Shown: positions 41,882 to 52,243, counted from the first letter of the stretch. The stretch: 64,000 bases of DNA from Symbiodinium natans (GCA_905221605.1 CAJNDS010002779.1:44177-108176); one strand, 5' to 3'. A program made the numbers and translations. The notes: generated from the sequence alone by a model not told the origin.

Positions 41882-41958
41882 CTGTCTGTTCTGGGTCTCG
41901 ACTTTTGAGTTCCTTGCAGCTGACATGAGAGGTGTCAAGAAAGACAGGGCCCAACATA
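41882..41958 (-). CDS. Exon candidate, unknown protein
   Basis: 77 nt on the minus strand from TCTAG to CAG|GTGTAGC. Reads CWALSFLTPLMSAARNSKVE, then TQNRQ. Ends in phase 0 and continues into 41765-41811. Confidence 0.6.
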
Positions 41959-42384
41959 CTAGAGTTGAGGGTTTGCTGCGATTAGGGGTCAGAATGTACA
42001 GGGTTTTGCTTGTCAACCTGTAAGGTCTTACGCAAAGGTAAACGGGCCCATGACTTGGGGATTCCCTCAAGTCATACTCAGGCCCCCTAGACGACGAGAT
42101 CCCCTTGACATACTCCTATCATGGCCCTTAGGGCATTACTGTAGAGGGTCCAAAAAGCAGGGTCCTCAAACCCAAGGGTACAACCTTAGGGGTCCGATGT
42201 AGAGCCTCATGATTTTCAAAACCCAAAATCCGAAGCCCTAAACCCTTGATAGCTCAGGAACCTTTTTCTGTTAAGGGCACCCTTTTTTGGGTTGAAGGTT
42301 ACTTTCTAAGGGAACCTTGAACCAAAAATAGGGAGAAAGGGTGCCACTGGGCTGGGCTACCAAGCAATACCCCGAGCCCTAAAC
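41959..42384. other. Spacer with family 1-like fragment
   Basis: Unique sequence; a GGGCACCC...AAGGG block at 42250-42350 resembles the core of family 1 with different ends. No gene. Confidence 0.45.
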
Positions 42385-42458
42385 CGAACAACCACTGCCA
42401 ATGTCAAGCTGGCCGCCCCTCTCGCCACAACGACCGGGAGGGGCTCCAAAAATCGAGC
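42385..42458 (-). CDS. Exon candidate, hydrophobic segment
   Basis: 74 nt on the minus strand between CTCAG and GTTTAGG. Reads ARFLEPLPVVVARGAASLTL, then AVVV. Could be part of a membrane segment. Confidence 0.6.
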
Positions 42459-43253
42459 CTGAGAGGGGGCAAGGGGTGGTTTTAGGGTTTAGGGTTTCAG
42501 GGTTCGGGGTATAGGGGCGCGGTTCCAGGGTTAGGGTTTCGGGTTTGGATTTCCGGGGTTTTCGGCTTCGTTTTTCAGGAACACTCAAGCCACCATTTCC
42601 CAAACACCTCACATTCCTCAACATCGGTCCTACAGCCCAAACCAACCGAAGAGAGCGCCATCGACGTCTGCTGCTCGATGATGCTCACGAGGGGCTGGGG
42701 CTACTGGACTGTGCTCTAAAGCCGTCCCACCCTGCCCGTCAAACAACAATGAACCCTACCTCTTGCACACATACCTAAGCCCTTGTCTCCTTCAGCTGTG
42801 GCCGGTTGCCGGCGACAGCCCCGCAAGATCTACGCTTCTTGCTTGGAAGCTCCTTTTGCCAAGTAAGCCAAAACCCTATCATCCCCGCAACCCACCTTGC
42901 AACCCTACTTACTGCGTCAAAAGGGCTTCCAAGTGGGCTCTGGGGTGTATTGTCCTTGCAGAGCACCCCTACGTCCTAACCAGAAACTTAAGGTTCCTGA
43001 ATTTTCCTTCGCCCGAAACTCTACAAACCCTTCACCCTTGACCCTTGACCCTAAACCCCCAAACCCACAAATCCCCTAAAGCCGAAAACGCCCAACCATG
43101 GGTCGAGGGAAAATGTCTTTTTTAGGGTTGCGGGCGCTGGGTCCTTACACCGTGAACCCAAACCGTGAATCGTAAACCCTAAGCCCTAAACCCTAAGCCC
43201 TAAACCCTGAACCGTAAACCCTAAACCCTAAACCCTAAGCCCGAAATCGCCAC
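42459..43253. other. TTTAGGG tract, spacer with family 6 element, C-rich repeats
   Basis: G-rich tract (42480-42540). A short family 6 member (about 42842-42943) has TTGGAAGC on the left and GGGCTTCCAAG on the right. CCCTAAA-type tracts end the block (43040-43080, 43150-43245). Confidence 0.5.
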
Positions 43254-43302
43254 AGGATGCATCTTCCGGCCTCCACAAGAGAAGCACACATGTAGGGCTG
43301 GC
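43254..43302 (-). CDS. Exon candidate, unknown protein
   Basis: 49 nt on the minus strand, GGAG to GTGGCG. Reads ASPTCVLLLWRPEDAS. Confidence 0.5.
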
Positions 43303-43495
43303 CTCCGCGCGTGTTTTTGTTGAGGCTTCGGGTAAAGAGGGTTCAGGGCTTAGGGCTTACCGTAAGAACCGCAAGACCTACTTTCTTGTAGGTTCCGGAA
43401 GGATCCTGTACGGGGCTTAAGAGTCATAACCTACAAAAACGATAGGTTTGGGGTTCATAGGGTAGGGCATTGGGATAAGGTTTAGGGTGTAGGGT

Positions 43496-44100
43496 CTATC
43501 GGGTTTGGTATGTGTCACGAGTATGTCTTTTCAGCTTCCAAGACTTGAAGGTTGAATCGATAAACGGACAGACACTTTGGAGTTTGAGAGGTTGAAACAA
43601 CGGCAAAAGCGAAAATATTCGAAAGGTCGCCGCTTTGTACGGTTCGGAGAGTGCCGGATTGAACGTTTCTGAAGGGTGAGGTTGGAATTTGATAGTGATC
43701 TGAAAGCTATGACTTCGAGCGCGGCGAGCTTGACAAGGCATGCCATCGCGGAAGCAGAACGAAAAGGAGGTTAACGAGAGAGCGAGCACGAGGGTCGAGT
43801 GGGCGTGGAAATCAAGCAAAATCTCTGGCGGGGCGTGAAGAAGGCGAAGGTAAGGTGGCGACAAGGAAGCAAAACTGGCGAGGATGAGACAGAGGGATAC
43901 AGAGGGGGGAAGTGAGGGCGAGGGCAAAATTGGTGATGAGGGTAAGGGTGAAGGCAATCGGGCGAGCCCGTCATAGGGAGGGTATCACTGCATGGGGCTA
44001 ATTATGTAACAAGTACCGTTGAACATGCACATGCATGTAAGTGCTCACTAGCCATCACACAAAGAACGCTACAGCATGTGGTCTAGAGCCGAAGGCACTC
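43496..44100. other. Unique region with conflicting coding signals
   Basis: The minus strand is open for 153 codons (Ser/Pro/Leu-rich). The plus strand has a more convincing stretch near 43683-43771 (LEFDSDLKAMTSSAASLTRH, AIAEAERKG), preceded by RRFVRFGECRIERF and a TGA. Gene present on one strand, but which one is not resolved. Confidence 0.4.
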
Positions 44101-44204
44101 GCAACCCCGGGTTAAATTAGGGGTTTAGGGTTTAGGGGCTTAGTGGTTTAGGGGTTTAGGGGTTTAGGGGCTTAGGGGTTTAGGGTTTGGGTGTGTTTGT
44201 CCTT

Positions 44205-44315
44205 CTAGTAGAAGTTACAACAACAGGCACTTGTCCGGGAGCCTTTGGCATCGCGCTGGTCCCAGCGATACGGCACGGTGCCCAGGGCGTGGCTGACGCG
44301 AAATTGGGTGTACCT
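44205..44315 (-). CDS. Likely 3' terminal exon
   Basis: 111 nt, 37 codons on the minus strand after CCGAG, ending at TAG (44205-44207). Reads RYTQFRVSHALGTVPYRWDQ, then RDAKGSRTSA. It follows 44393-44449 in phase 0. The plus strand is open too but less protein-like. Confidence 0.55.
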   Translation of the reverse strand, partial: RYTQFRVSHALGTVPYRWDQRDAKGSRTSACCCNFY

Positions 44316-44392
44316 CTCGGACCCTAAAACCCTAACCCTAAACCCTAAACCCTAAACCCTAAACCCTAAACCCCAAACCCTAAACCCTAAAC

Positions 44393-44449
44393 CTTCGGCA
44401 GATTTGTGATGTTTGGTGACACATGTGCCTTGTGACTGAAGATGAGCCC
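44393..44449 (-). CDS. Exon candidate with LIFSH motif
   Basis: 57 nt, 19 codons, phase 0 to 0 on the minus strand between GAG and GTTTAGGG. Reads GLIFSHKAHVSPNITNLPK; compare the LIFSH of 35385-35488. Continues in phase to 44205-44315. Confidence 0.55.
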
Positions 44450-44921
44450 CTCTCGAGATGGAGAGTTACGTTGTCCAAATTCAGCTCCCTTTGAAGGCTG
44501 GGGTTTTCATCATTTAGGGCTGGTGTCTGGTTAAGTATTCAGGGTTTAGGCAGTAGTTATGCTCCCTTTGAAAGCAAAGCTTGGCATTCAGGGGTTAAGG
44601 GTTTAGGGGCTATGGTTTAGGGTTTCGGTTGCTGTGAAGTCGAGAGGTGGATCTGGAGGTGGAAGGGAACAGAGTCGGGCTCCGGGTTTGAACATCCTCA
44701 ACCTCCAAAAACCCTAATCCTTGAACCTACACCCTAAACCAGAATTAGCAGGACCTGTAGATCAATCCCCTCACTTCCCACCCATTTCCCCATTTCCATG
44801 TGGTTAGAGGAGCCAGGCAATACGGTCGCTCTTGACCGCTCGACCCCAGACCTTACTTCCCACCCTGAACCCTAAACCCTAAACGGCCCTAAACCTTGAA
44901 CCCTGAACCCTAAACTCCTAC
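44450..44921. other. Spacer
   Basis: Unique sequence with a few degenerate TTTAGGG units (44540, 44600) and CCCTAAA near 44865-44915. No gene seen. Confidence 0.5.
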
Positions 44922-44953
44922 CAGGGTGCCGGCCCATCCTCCAGTTTCAGGGG
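44922..44953 (-). CDS. Short exon candidate
   Basis: 32 nt on the minus strand between GTAG and GTAGGAG, reading PLKLEDGPAP. Confidence 0.4.
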
Positions 44954-45213
44954 CTACTCGGAGGTGCATTGGCTTTGGGGAACTTTGGGGGACTGGGTCA
45001 CACTTTAGCCATCATCGCCTTGTTTTTTTAGGGTGCTTCGGACCCTACTTAGAACTACCCGGCAGTAAACCTTGAAGTCCCTAAACCCTTAAACCCCTGA
45101 ATCCGTAAACCTTAAACCCGAAGCGTAGCCTGAAAATGACAAGGGTGCCCTCCCTGGTTGAAAGGGGCATTTAAGGGAACCTAAGCCCTGAAGAGAAGCG
45201 AACTGGGGCCTAC

Positions 45214-45298
45214 TCTGGGTCCTAGTAAGTGTAGAGCAGAGTTGAAATGATGCGGGTCGAGGCGCATGGCGGTCCAGTCCGTCTCGGCACCCGCTGTC
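45214..45298 (-). CDS. Exon candidate ending in a family 1 element
   Basis: 85 nt on the minus strand from TTGAG to GTAGGCC. Reads TAGAETDWTAMRLDPHHFNS, then ALHLLGPR. The last codons (CTAGGACCCAGA) and the donor belong to the inverted end of the family 1 element, as in 52083-52133 and 57939-58169. Confidence 0.55.
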
Positions 45299-45359
45299 CT
45301 CAACAGACAACAGTTTGGGGCCGGACGAACCGGGGAATGAAATGTTTAGGGCCAACCCT

Positions 45360-45604
45360 AAACCATAATCACTAAAAACCGAACCACTGAAATTCTAAAT
45401 TCCCAAGACGCTCTAAACCCTCATGAGACCTTCTACACCCCAACCTTAAAAACGACACCATGAACCCCAAACCCGCAACAAACCCCAACCATAAACAAAC
45501 CCTCGTTAAACCTGAAAACCCAGAACCCTTAACCCTAAGCCCTAAAACCCTAGGGTATGGGGTTTAGGGTTTAGGTGTTAGGGCCTAAAACCCACTCTAA
45601 GCAC
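45360..45604. repeat. Degenerate CCCTAAA and short TTTAGGG tract
   Basis: C-rich degenerate repeats to 45550 then GGGTTTAGGG units to 45580. No gene. Confidence 0.6.
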
Positions 45605-45665
45605 CAAGGGGCACCGCCCGCCTGAGCTCGTTGTACTCACTGAGGTCCGACTCGGACCCGACGAC
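45605..45665 (-). CDS. Exon candidate, unknown protein
   Basis: 61 nt on the minus strand between AAAAG and GTGCTTAG. Reads VVGSESDLSEYNELRRAVPL. Clear acidic-helical composition. Confidence 0.6.
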
Positions 45666-45779
45666 CTTTTATAAAGTAGGATTTATAGGCTTTATAGGTC
45701 TTAGGGTCTAGGGCAAAAGGCTTAGGGCTTAGGGTTTAGGGTAAAAGGCTTAGGGTTGAAGGGGAAGGGTTTAGGGTTT

Positions 45780-46146
45780 ACGTAGTTGGGGGTCCTCTAG
45801 GGCCTTGGCTTCGAGTGCTGAGCCGAGGAATCGGGGTGGAGATTTGTTTTTTGGGCTCCTTTTGTTTGTGCATTTTTTTGCTTTCATGGAAGGCTCCCAT
45901 TTCTCTGCCTCTAATACTGTCCGAGCCAAGCACTGCGCGGAGAGAGCGGACGCCAAGAGGAGGCTGCCCCCAAGAGAGTATGCTAAGAAGCAGAGTTCAA
46001 AAAAAGAGGTGGATGGTGAATGTTTGGGAAGCAGCGCGAGGTGGGGGAGGAGCCTCTTTGCGATCGAGGAGTCGGCATGTCCAGCCTGAGAGCAGAAAAT
46101 CAGAGAGGAGTCGGCATGCCCAGCCTGAGAGCAGAAGATCAGAAAA

Positions 46147-46210
<64 letters not shown>

Positions 46211-46430
46211 AGAGAGAGGGAGAGAAAGAGAGGGGGAGAGAGAGAGAGGGGGAGGGAGAGAGAGAGAGAGAGAGCGAGAGAAAGAGAGAGAGAGAGAGAA
46301 AGGGAGAAAGAAAGGGAGAGAGAAAGGGAAAGAGAAAGGGAAAGAAAAAGTGAGAGAGAAAGGGAGAGAGAAAGGGAAAGAGAGGGAGAGAGACGGAGAG
46401 AAGGAGACGACTGCTACACAGTAGATATGA
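45780..46430. repeat. Possible exon followed by GA-rich microsatellite and 37-bp duplication
   Basis: 46141-46405 is a purine tract of GAGA with GAAA and GGGA interruptions. Just left of it a 37-bp unit (GGAGTCGGCATG..CCAGCCTGAGAGCAGAA) is present twice (46068-46141). The minus strand of 45790-45950 contains AEKWEPSMKAKKCTNKRS and may be coding. Confidence 0.55.
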
Positions 46431-47178
46431 CAATCGCAGTGTCCCGAAAAAGTTCGTGAGAGTTTACCTAGCACAAAGACCCACACAGACGTTAACAGTT
46501 CATATTCTTGCAAAGAACTGTGGAGCAAGAAACGGCGAGAGTTCACCCAGGGCTATGACCCAAACAGAAATTGACAAGGTGACATTCAAGCCAACAACCA
46601 TGAAAAGCAAATTCAATACAGTTGACCCAAGGCGGAAACCCAGACGTTCATATTGCAAAAAACTACGAAGCAACAAATCACGAGAGTTTACCAAAGGCTG
46701 AGATCCAAACACGCATTGACAAGTTGATGGGCCAGCCCACAGCCACTTTAAAAAGAAATATCGCGCACAACGCAGACCCAGACAACCACTACAAAGTTCA
46801 CAGTCAGAGGTTTTCCTGATAAAAAAGAGAAAATACAGGTTTTCCTATGAAATAGAGAAAAAAGCGGCTTTCCCGGCAGAAAAGCAAGCGGACAAAAACA
46901 GGCTTTAACACAAGGAACGCAGAGTTTAGGCTTTGGTTTGGGGTTTAGGCGAAGCTCTGGGGTTGACGGTATAGGGTTTGCTTGGAAGCTCGTGTGAGTT
47001 AGCAAGACCCATCGCACTCAGGGTTTAGGGTTTAGGGTTTAGGGTTTAGGGTTTAGGGTGAGTTAGAATGACTACTGAGTCTTCCCTAGAAGCCCTAGGA
47101 TAATCCCGATAACCCACCCTTAGTGACCCCATTCACAAGGTCAAAAGGGCTTCCAAGTAGAGCTTGGTGCTTAAAGGT
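46431..47178. repeat. Imperfect tandem repeat and family 6 TIR element
   Basis: GAGAGTTYACC...CCAAACA...ATTGACAAG blocks at 46457, 46529 and 46682 form a degenerate tandem repeat. A family 6 element (46979-47164) has TTGGAAGCTCGTGTGAGTTAGCAAG and its complement-like right end, with a TTTAGGG tract inside (47017-47058). Confidence 0.55.
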
Positions 47179-47280
47179 TCAGGAGGTTCTCATGCAGTGA
47201 GGGTATCTGGTTTTTTGCAGGACTGCTTTACGCCGGCCAGCCTTGTACACGAAAGCTTTCTCCGGCGCTAGAACCACTTC
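47179..47280 (-). CDS. Likely 3' terminal exon
   Basis: 102 nt, 34 codons on the minus strand from GTCAG to TGA (47179-47181). Reads EVVLAPEKAFVYKAGRRKAV, then LQKTRYPHCMRTS. Joins in phase with 47327-47363 and 47789-47864. Confidence 0.65.
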   Translation of the reverse strand, partial: EVVLAPEKAFVYKAGRRKAVLQKTRYPHCMRTS

Positions 47281-47326
47281 CTGACATCGAGCTCACAGGG
47301 GAACCCTAAACCCTAAACACCTAAAC

Positions 47327-47363
47327 CACAGCATCAAGCGTGTCCAGAGCTAACAATTTGGGC
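47327..47363 (-). CDS. Short exon candidate
   Basis: 37 nt on the minus strand, CTCAG to GTTTAGG, reading PKLLALDTLDAV. Its phases match both the upstream (47789-47864) and downstream (47179-47280) candidates. Confidence 0.5.
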
Positions 47364-47484
47364 CTGAGGGGTTGCCGGGGGAGGGAGGCGTTAGGGTGGG
47401 GGGCCTGCGGAAGATCCCTCAATCACACTCCATGAGGTCTTGCACAAAACTCCCAAGACAAGGCCCAACTCAAAAGCCTTTCTC

Positions 47485-47788
47485 GACCCTAAACACCGAA
47501 ATACCTAAACACCTAAACCCTAAACACCTAAGCACCGAAACCCCTAAGCCCCGAAACCGCTAAACCCCTGAACGCCTGAACCCCTAAACCCCTAAACACC
47601 GAAACCCCAAAACCCACCCTAAAGCCCAAAACCCAAAAATCCCCAGACCCTAAACCACTAAACTCCTAAGCCCCTAAACCCCTAAGCCCATAAACCCTAA
47701 ACCCTTAAATCCCTAGACCAGTAAACCCTAACACCTAAACCCCTAAACCCTAAACTGTAAAACCACGAACCCCTATCGCGGGACTTAC
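47485..47788. repeat. Variant C-rich array
   Basis: CCTAAACAC, CCCCTAAA and CCGAAAC variants of the telomere-like unit; no clean 7-bp period. Confidence 0.75.
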
Positions 47789-47864
47789 ACAGCTTTCGGG
47801 GCTCCGAGAGAGACCCGGGCCTCGACGGTCACGCCTGCAGACGCGTCCGCGCCGGCATCCATGG
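47789..47864 (-). CDS. Exon candidate with consensus donor
   Basis: 76 nt on the minus strand between TTGCAG and GTAAGT. Reads MDAGADASAGVTVEARVSLG, then APKA. Both plus frames are open as well, but only this strand has a consensus donor. Ends in phase 2, matching 47327-47363. Confidence 0.6.
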
Positions 47865-47879
47865 CTGCAACCCAGCCAC

Positions 47880-48955
47880 CGTAAACCCTAAACCCTAAAC
47901 CCTAAACCTGAAGCCTTCAAAGCTCTAAACCCTAAACCCTAAACCTTCGAAGCCTTAAACCCTAAACCCTAAACCTTCAGAGCCCTAAACACTAAACCCA
48001 CACCTTCCAAGCCCACCTCAAACCTTCCAAGCCCTAATTCCGCAACCTCAACCCTTCAAAGCCGCAAACCCTCAACCTTAGATCTTCAGTTTACTAAGCC
48101 CCTCAACTAAGGCATAGGGGGCTTCCAGGGATTCGGGTTTAGGGTTTAGGTTGAAAGGATTTGGGCAAATCTAAGGAACTTCCTGCGGGCTAGGCCTGAG
48201 GGCTTAGGGCTTAGGGCTTAGGGCTTAGGGCTTAGGGCTTAGGGCTTAGGGCTTCGGGTTTAGAGTGCAAGGTTTTGTGTTTAGGTTCAAGCTTAAACAG
48301 GCTAAAACCCAAACTCCCTCACTTTTTCTCTGTGCTTCTGCAGATCTGTGCTTGAAGAAGTTTTCAGTGCCGAGGGGGTTCAAGGGTTTATGTTTAGCAA
48401 TTCAGGGCTTTCGGGTTAAGGCTGGGGAGATCATGGTTTCGGGTTCGGGTTGTCATGTTACAGCCCATGGCACCTGTATACAACTCCTTCGGAACCCTGT
48501 CATTGCGGGGGTGGGGGGGGGGGGGGTGGCGCTGGTTCCTATCGGGCGGGGGGGTAGCGTTGAGGGCTTACTGTCTGTGGCCTAGGTTCAGAGGATGTTG
48601 AGAGTTGAGCAGTCTAGGAGCTTAGGGTGTAGGTTGTAGAGCTTTGGGGTCCGAGGTTGGTGTCCTACCAAAAGCAGCCTACGACTTTTTGCTTCACCTT
48701 GAGTCTTCACGGGGCAAAGCTTTCAGAACTGATCCCAAACCCTAAACCCTGAACCTTAACCCTAAATCCCTACACCTTATACTAAGCCCCAAACCCTGAA
48801 GCCCCAAAGCCATCGGGTTTAGGGTTTAGGGTTTAGGGTTTAGGGTTTAGGGTTTAGGGTTTAGGGTTTAGGGTTTAGGGTTTAGGGTTTAGGGTTTAGG
48901 GTTTAGGGTTTAGGGTTTAGGGCTTAGGGCTTAGGGCTTAGGGCTTAGGGCTTAC
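47880..48955. repeat. C-rich variants, GGGCTTA array, spacer, TTTAGGG array
   Basis: C-rich repeats with CTTCAAAGCC inserts (47880-48070), a GGGCTTA array (48195-48255), unique spacer with a G run (48510), and a long TTTAGGG array turning into GGGCTTA (48818-48953). No gene. Confidence 0.7.
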
Positions 48956-49040
48956 GGCGCAGGACTCCCCAAGGGCCTCCTCGCTGCCGCGCCGGGGCTG
49001 CGCGGCCAGCCAGACGCTGCCGCCGCCGCCGAGGCCCAAC
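48956..49040 (-). CDS. Exon candidate, Gly-rich
   Basis: 85 nt on the minus strand from AAAG to GTAAGC. Reads LGLGGGGSVWLAAQPRRGSE, then EALGESCA. A second frame is open, but this one ends on a good donor. Confidence 0.55.
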
Positions 49041-49270
49041 CTTTATGGATCGGGAACAGAGTCCCGGGCCCCGAACAAACCCTGACCAGGGGTACCTTAT
49101 TTGGGGTCCTTATTCTAAGGGACTCCTAGTACTTGGGGACTATTTTACGGGTAAACCCTAAACCGCCTAAACCCTAAACACCTAAACCCTATAAACCCTA
49201 CACCCCACACCCTAAAACCCATGCGTGCTTGAAGAGGTTCAGGAGGGAGCCTAACCCCCCAAAACAAGGG

Positions 49271-49372
49271 TGACCCAAGCGTAACCTAGGAAATCGAAGG
49301 GTGCGCTTTCTGGTTTAAAGGGGCCTCTACCGAAAAAGTAGTAAGGGCCTGCTCCGGGTCCTAGTATACTAG
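49271..49372. mobile_element. TIR element, family 1 copy
   Basis: AAGCGTAACCTAGG ... CTCCGGGTCCTAGTA with the GGTGCGCTTTCTGG core; a diverged member. On the minus strand its first end offers GCAGG rather than GTAGG. Confidence 0.5.
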
Positions 49373-49494
49373 GGCCCGCAGTTTACAGGGAACCCAAAAT
49401 GCAAGGGAGCTGACTTTCTTGGAGTTTGGAGTGTAGGACCCGAAACCCCAAGCCCTGAAGCCCAAACTTCGGGTCTAGGGTTTAGGGTTACTAG

Positions 49495-49575
49495 TTGGGA
49501 TTCTTCCCCCTTCTACTAACAATCCTTAAGAGGAATCAGAGTACCCCCCGATTAAGGATTGTTAGTAATAGGGGT
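49495..49575. mobile_element. Hairpin element
   Basis: Arms CTACTAACAATCCTTAA and TTAAGGATTGTTAGTA around a short centre; same design as 31298-31410. Confidence 0.65.
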
Positions 49576-49623
49576 TTCGGGTTTAGGGTTTGGGGTTTAG
49601 GGTTTAGGGTTTAGGGTTGCGAC

Positions 49624-49683
49624 CCCGAAAAGCCGGACAACGCGGCTGCGGCGCATGCATGCCACACCCGCTGCTAGGGCTGC
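49624..49683 (-). CDS. Exon candidate, unknown protein
   Basis: 60 nt, 20 codons, phase 0 to 0 on the minus strand between GCCAG and GTCGCA. Reads AALAAGVACMRRSRVVRLFG. Confidence 0.5.
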
Positions 49684-49697
49684 CTGGCGATGCAAAG

Positions 49698-49890
49698 TTT
49701 GGGGTTTCTAGGGTTTAGGGTTTAGGGTTTAGGGGTTAGGGTTTAGGGTTTAGGGTTTAGGGTTCAGGGTTTAGGGTTTAGGGTTTAGGGTTTAACCCTA
49801 AACCCTAAACCCTAAACCCTAAACCCTAAACCCTAAACCCTAAACCCTAAACCCTAAACCCTAAACCCTAAACCCTAAACCTTAAACCCA
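49698..49890. repeat. Inverted telomere-like arrays with no loop
   Basis: A TTTAGGG array meets a CCCTAAA array head to head at about 49795, giving two ~95-bp complementary arms. In the minus-strand model this is the core of the intron between 49902-49978 and 49624-49683. Confidence 0.9.
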
Positions 49891-49901
49891 ATCAAAGGGA
49901 C

Positions 49902-49978
49902 CAAGGTCCAGGGTTCCGAGAGTTGCCTGCATACGTCTTTGGTTGGGGCTTGGCGGAGTTCATTGTCGGGGTGAAGGT
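49902..49978 (-). CDS. Exon candidate, unknown protein
   Basis: 77 nt on the minus strand, TGTAG to GTCCCTT. Reads TFTPTMNSAKPQPKTYAGNS, then RNPGPW. Start phase 0, end phase 2, which does not match 49624-49683. Confidence 0.5.
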
Positions 49979-50139
49979 CTACACTCCCATGGCCTTAGAC
50001 TTGGAGTCTTACCCTAAACCCTAAACCCTAAACCCTACACCCCCTTGGGTTTAGGTTAAAGACCCAAACCCTGAATCCACAAACCGCCCAACTTTCCAAC
50101 GAAAGTTATGTGGTCCCTTAAAAAGGCCCCTTACCATTC

Positions 50140-51350
50140 TTGACAGGGTTGGCATCTCTGAGGAGACCTGAGATGATGAAGTTCAACTTGATCTCGAGCC
50201 ACTTGTTGACGCCCAAGCTGTGCTCCTTTCCATGCCTTGATAAGGCATTGCGGATGTACAAGCCCCAGAGCCATGCTGCCGCAAGGGTTGTAAGTGGCTT
50301 GAGGTTAGGCGTCGCGGAACATGTAGTCAGGAAGGCGCTTGGGGTTCAGGGTTTAGGGTTTAAGGCTTATGGCTTAGGATGCCCAAGGAAAACTGCACCA
50401 GTGATCCAATAAGGAGCCCTCACTGAGAGAACTTGCCACAGGGTCCCCAAGGCGTGCCGTGGATTATTAATAGGGTTTAGGGCTTAGGGTTTAGGGTTTC
50501 GGGTTTGGGGTTTCTCAACCCTAGCCCTAAAGGCAAAAGAGGCCCTGGAGACAGTGAACCTAAACGCTGAACCCCAGCCCTAAACCCCAAACCCTAAGCC
50601 CTAAGCCTTGAACCCTAAGCCGATTAAACCCTGAACCCTAAACCCTGAATCCTGGCCCTACACCCTAAACCCTGAACCCTAACTCCTAAACCCCTAATTA
50701 AACCCCAAACCCCAAACCCCACTAAACCCCTAATTAAACCCAAACCCCAGCCCCAAACCCCAAACCCCAAACCCCAACCCCAAACCCCAAACTCCAAACC
50801 CCAAACCCCAAACCCCCAACCCCGACCCCCGAACCCCAAACCCCAAACCCCTAACTAACCCCAAACCCCCAATTAAACCAAACCCCAAACCCCAAACCCC
50901 AAACCCCAAACCCCAAACCCCTAACTAACCCCAACCCCTAATTAAACCAAAACCCCAAACCCCAAACCCCAAATCCCTAATTAACCCCAAACCCCTAATT
51001 CACCCCAAACCCCTAATTAAACCCAAACCCCTAATTAAACCCAAAGCCCAAAGCCCAAAGCCCAAAGCCCGAAGCCCAAAGCCCGAAGCCCAAAGCCCAA
51101 ACCCTAAACCCTACATCCCAAACCCTAAACCCTAAACCCTAAACCCTAAACCCTAAACCCTAAACCCTAAACCCTAAACCCTAAACCCTAAACCCTAAAC
51201 CCTAAACCCTAAACCCTAAACCCTAAACCCTAAACCCTAAACCCTAAACCCTAAACCCAAAACCCAAAACCCAAAACCCAAAACCCAAAACCCTAAACCC
51301 TAAACCCTAAACCCTAAACCCTAGCCCTAAACCCTAGCCCTAAACCCTAA
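50140..51350. repeat. Spacer and 770-bp C-rich array with variant units
   Basis: Unique spacer to 50500, then a long array of AACCCC, CCCTAATTAAACC and AAAGCCC variants (50580-51110) merging into a clean CCCTAAA array (51110-51350). Confidence 0.8.
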
Positions 51351-51365
51351 ACCGGAAGCCCTCAA

Positions 51366-51431
51366 CTAGGAGCCTGCGCCGGCAGTGGACCGCAGCGCGG
51401 GCGTCGCAAAGCGAGGCTCGGGAGCCGCAGC
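51366..51431 (-). CDS. Possible 3' terminal exon
   Basis: 66 nt, 22 codons on the minus strand from CAAG to TAG (51366-51368). Reads AAAPEPRFATPALRSTAGAG. Alternatively a donor at GTCCACTG would make it internal. Confidence 0.5.
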   Translation of the reverse strand, partial: AAAPEPRFATPALRSTAGAGS

Positions 51432-51439
51432 CTTGGATT

Positions 51440-52082
51440 TGTTTTGTTGGGGTTTGGGGTTTAGGGTTTAGGGTTTAGAGTTTTGGGGTTTAGGGTTTAG
51501 GGTTTAGGGTTTAGGGTTTAGGGTTTAGGGTTTAGGGTTTAGGGTTTAGGGTTTAGGGCTTGGGGTCAATGTTTCACGTGTACCTTAAGGGCCTGTTCAT
51601 GGTTTGAGGGGCTTCTAGGGTTGCTTCAAGGCCCCGGCCTCAGGCCTTTTGGACTTCGGGGCTTCTGTAAGGGCTTCTGCAGAGCTTATAAGACGGTTTT
51701 AGGGTTTAGGGTTTATGGTTTATGGTTTATTCAGGGTAGCGGGGCCTGATGCATTTAGAGGCTTGTGTTCAGGTTTTGTGTTTGGGGTTTGCAGGGCTGA
51801 GGGCTTTGCTGCGCTTGAGAACTCAAGGCCTCAGCCGAGTCTTTTGAAGCCCTAAAACAGAAAACTCCTACCTGAGGGTAGTTTCATGGGCCCTTCATCT
51901 CCTTCCAAGGGTTTCGATGCAGGGAATTTGAAGGGGTATGTACGGGGCACCCTTTTAAGGGCCCATACTAGGGGACCATGTAACGACCCCAAAAAGTAAG
52001 CTAGGAATAAGAGGGGTGCACTTTGTGGCGAAAGGCGCTTCTCGGGGAACACAAACCCTGCAAAAAGGGAACAGGGGCCTAC
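51440..52082. other. TTTAGGG array, spacer, family 3 and family 1 elements side by side
   Basis: G-rich array (51450-51560), unique spacer, then a family 3 element (51871-51990) touching a family 1 copy (51995-52082). No gene in the spacer. Confidence 0.55.
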
Positions 52083-52133
52083 TCTGGGTCCTAGGCTCCC
52101 AAACTGCACTCGACGTAAGAAACCCTGAGCACA
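52083..52133 (-). CDS. Exon candidate ending in a family 1 element
   Basis: 51 nt, 17 codons, phase 0 to 0 on the minus strand, TTGAG to GTAGGCC. Reads CAQGFLRRVQFGSLGPR; the last four codons come from the element's inverted end. Confidence 0.5.
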
Positions 52134-52207
52134 CTCAACTCGACACAAGAAAGCCGTAACACCTCAACCCTCAACCCTAAACTCTAAACCCTAAACCCTA
52201 AACCCAC

Positions 52208-52243
52208 TCCTCTGAGCAGCGTCCGGAGTCGCAAGGCAAACTC
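52208..52243 (-). CDS. Short exon candidate
   Basis: 36 nt, 12 codons on the minus strand between GACAG and GTGGGTTTAGGG, reading EFALRLRTLLRG. Confidence 0.4.

Noticed and set aside
45771-46459. Open frames over 200 codons on both strands, rich in RE or SL
   Set aside because: They are translations of the GA-rich microsatellite.
48265-48585. Plus-strand frame of 106 codons
   Set aside because: Contains telomere-like and poly-G translations, with no splice context or protein-like composition.
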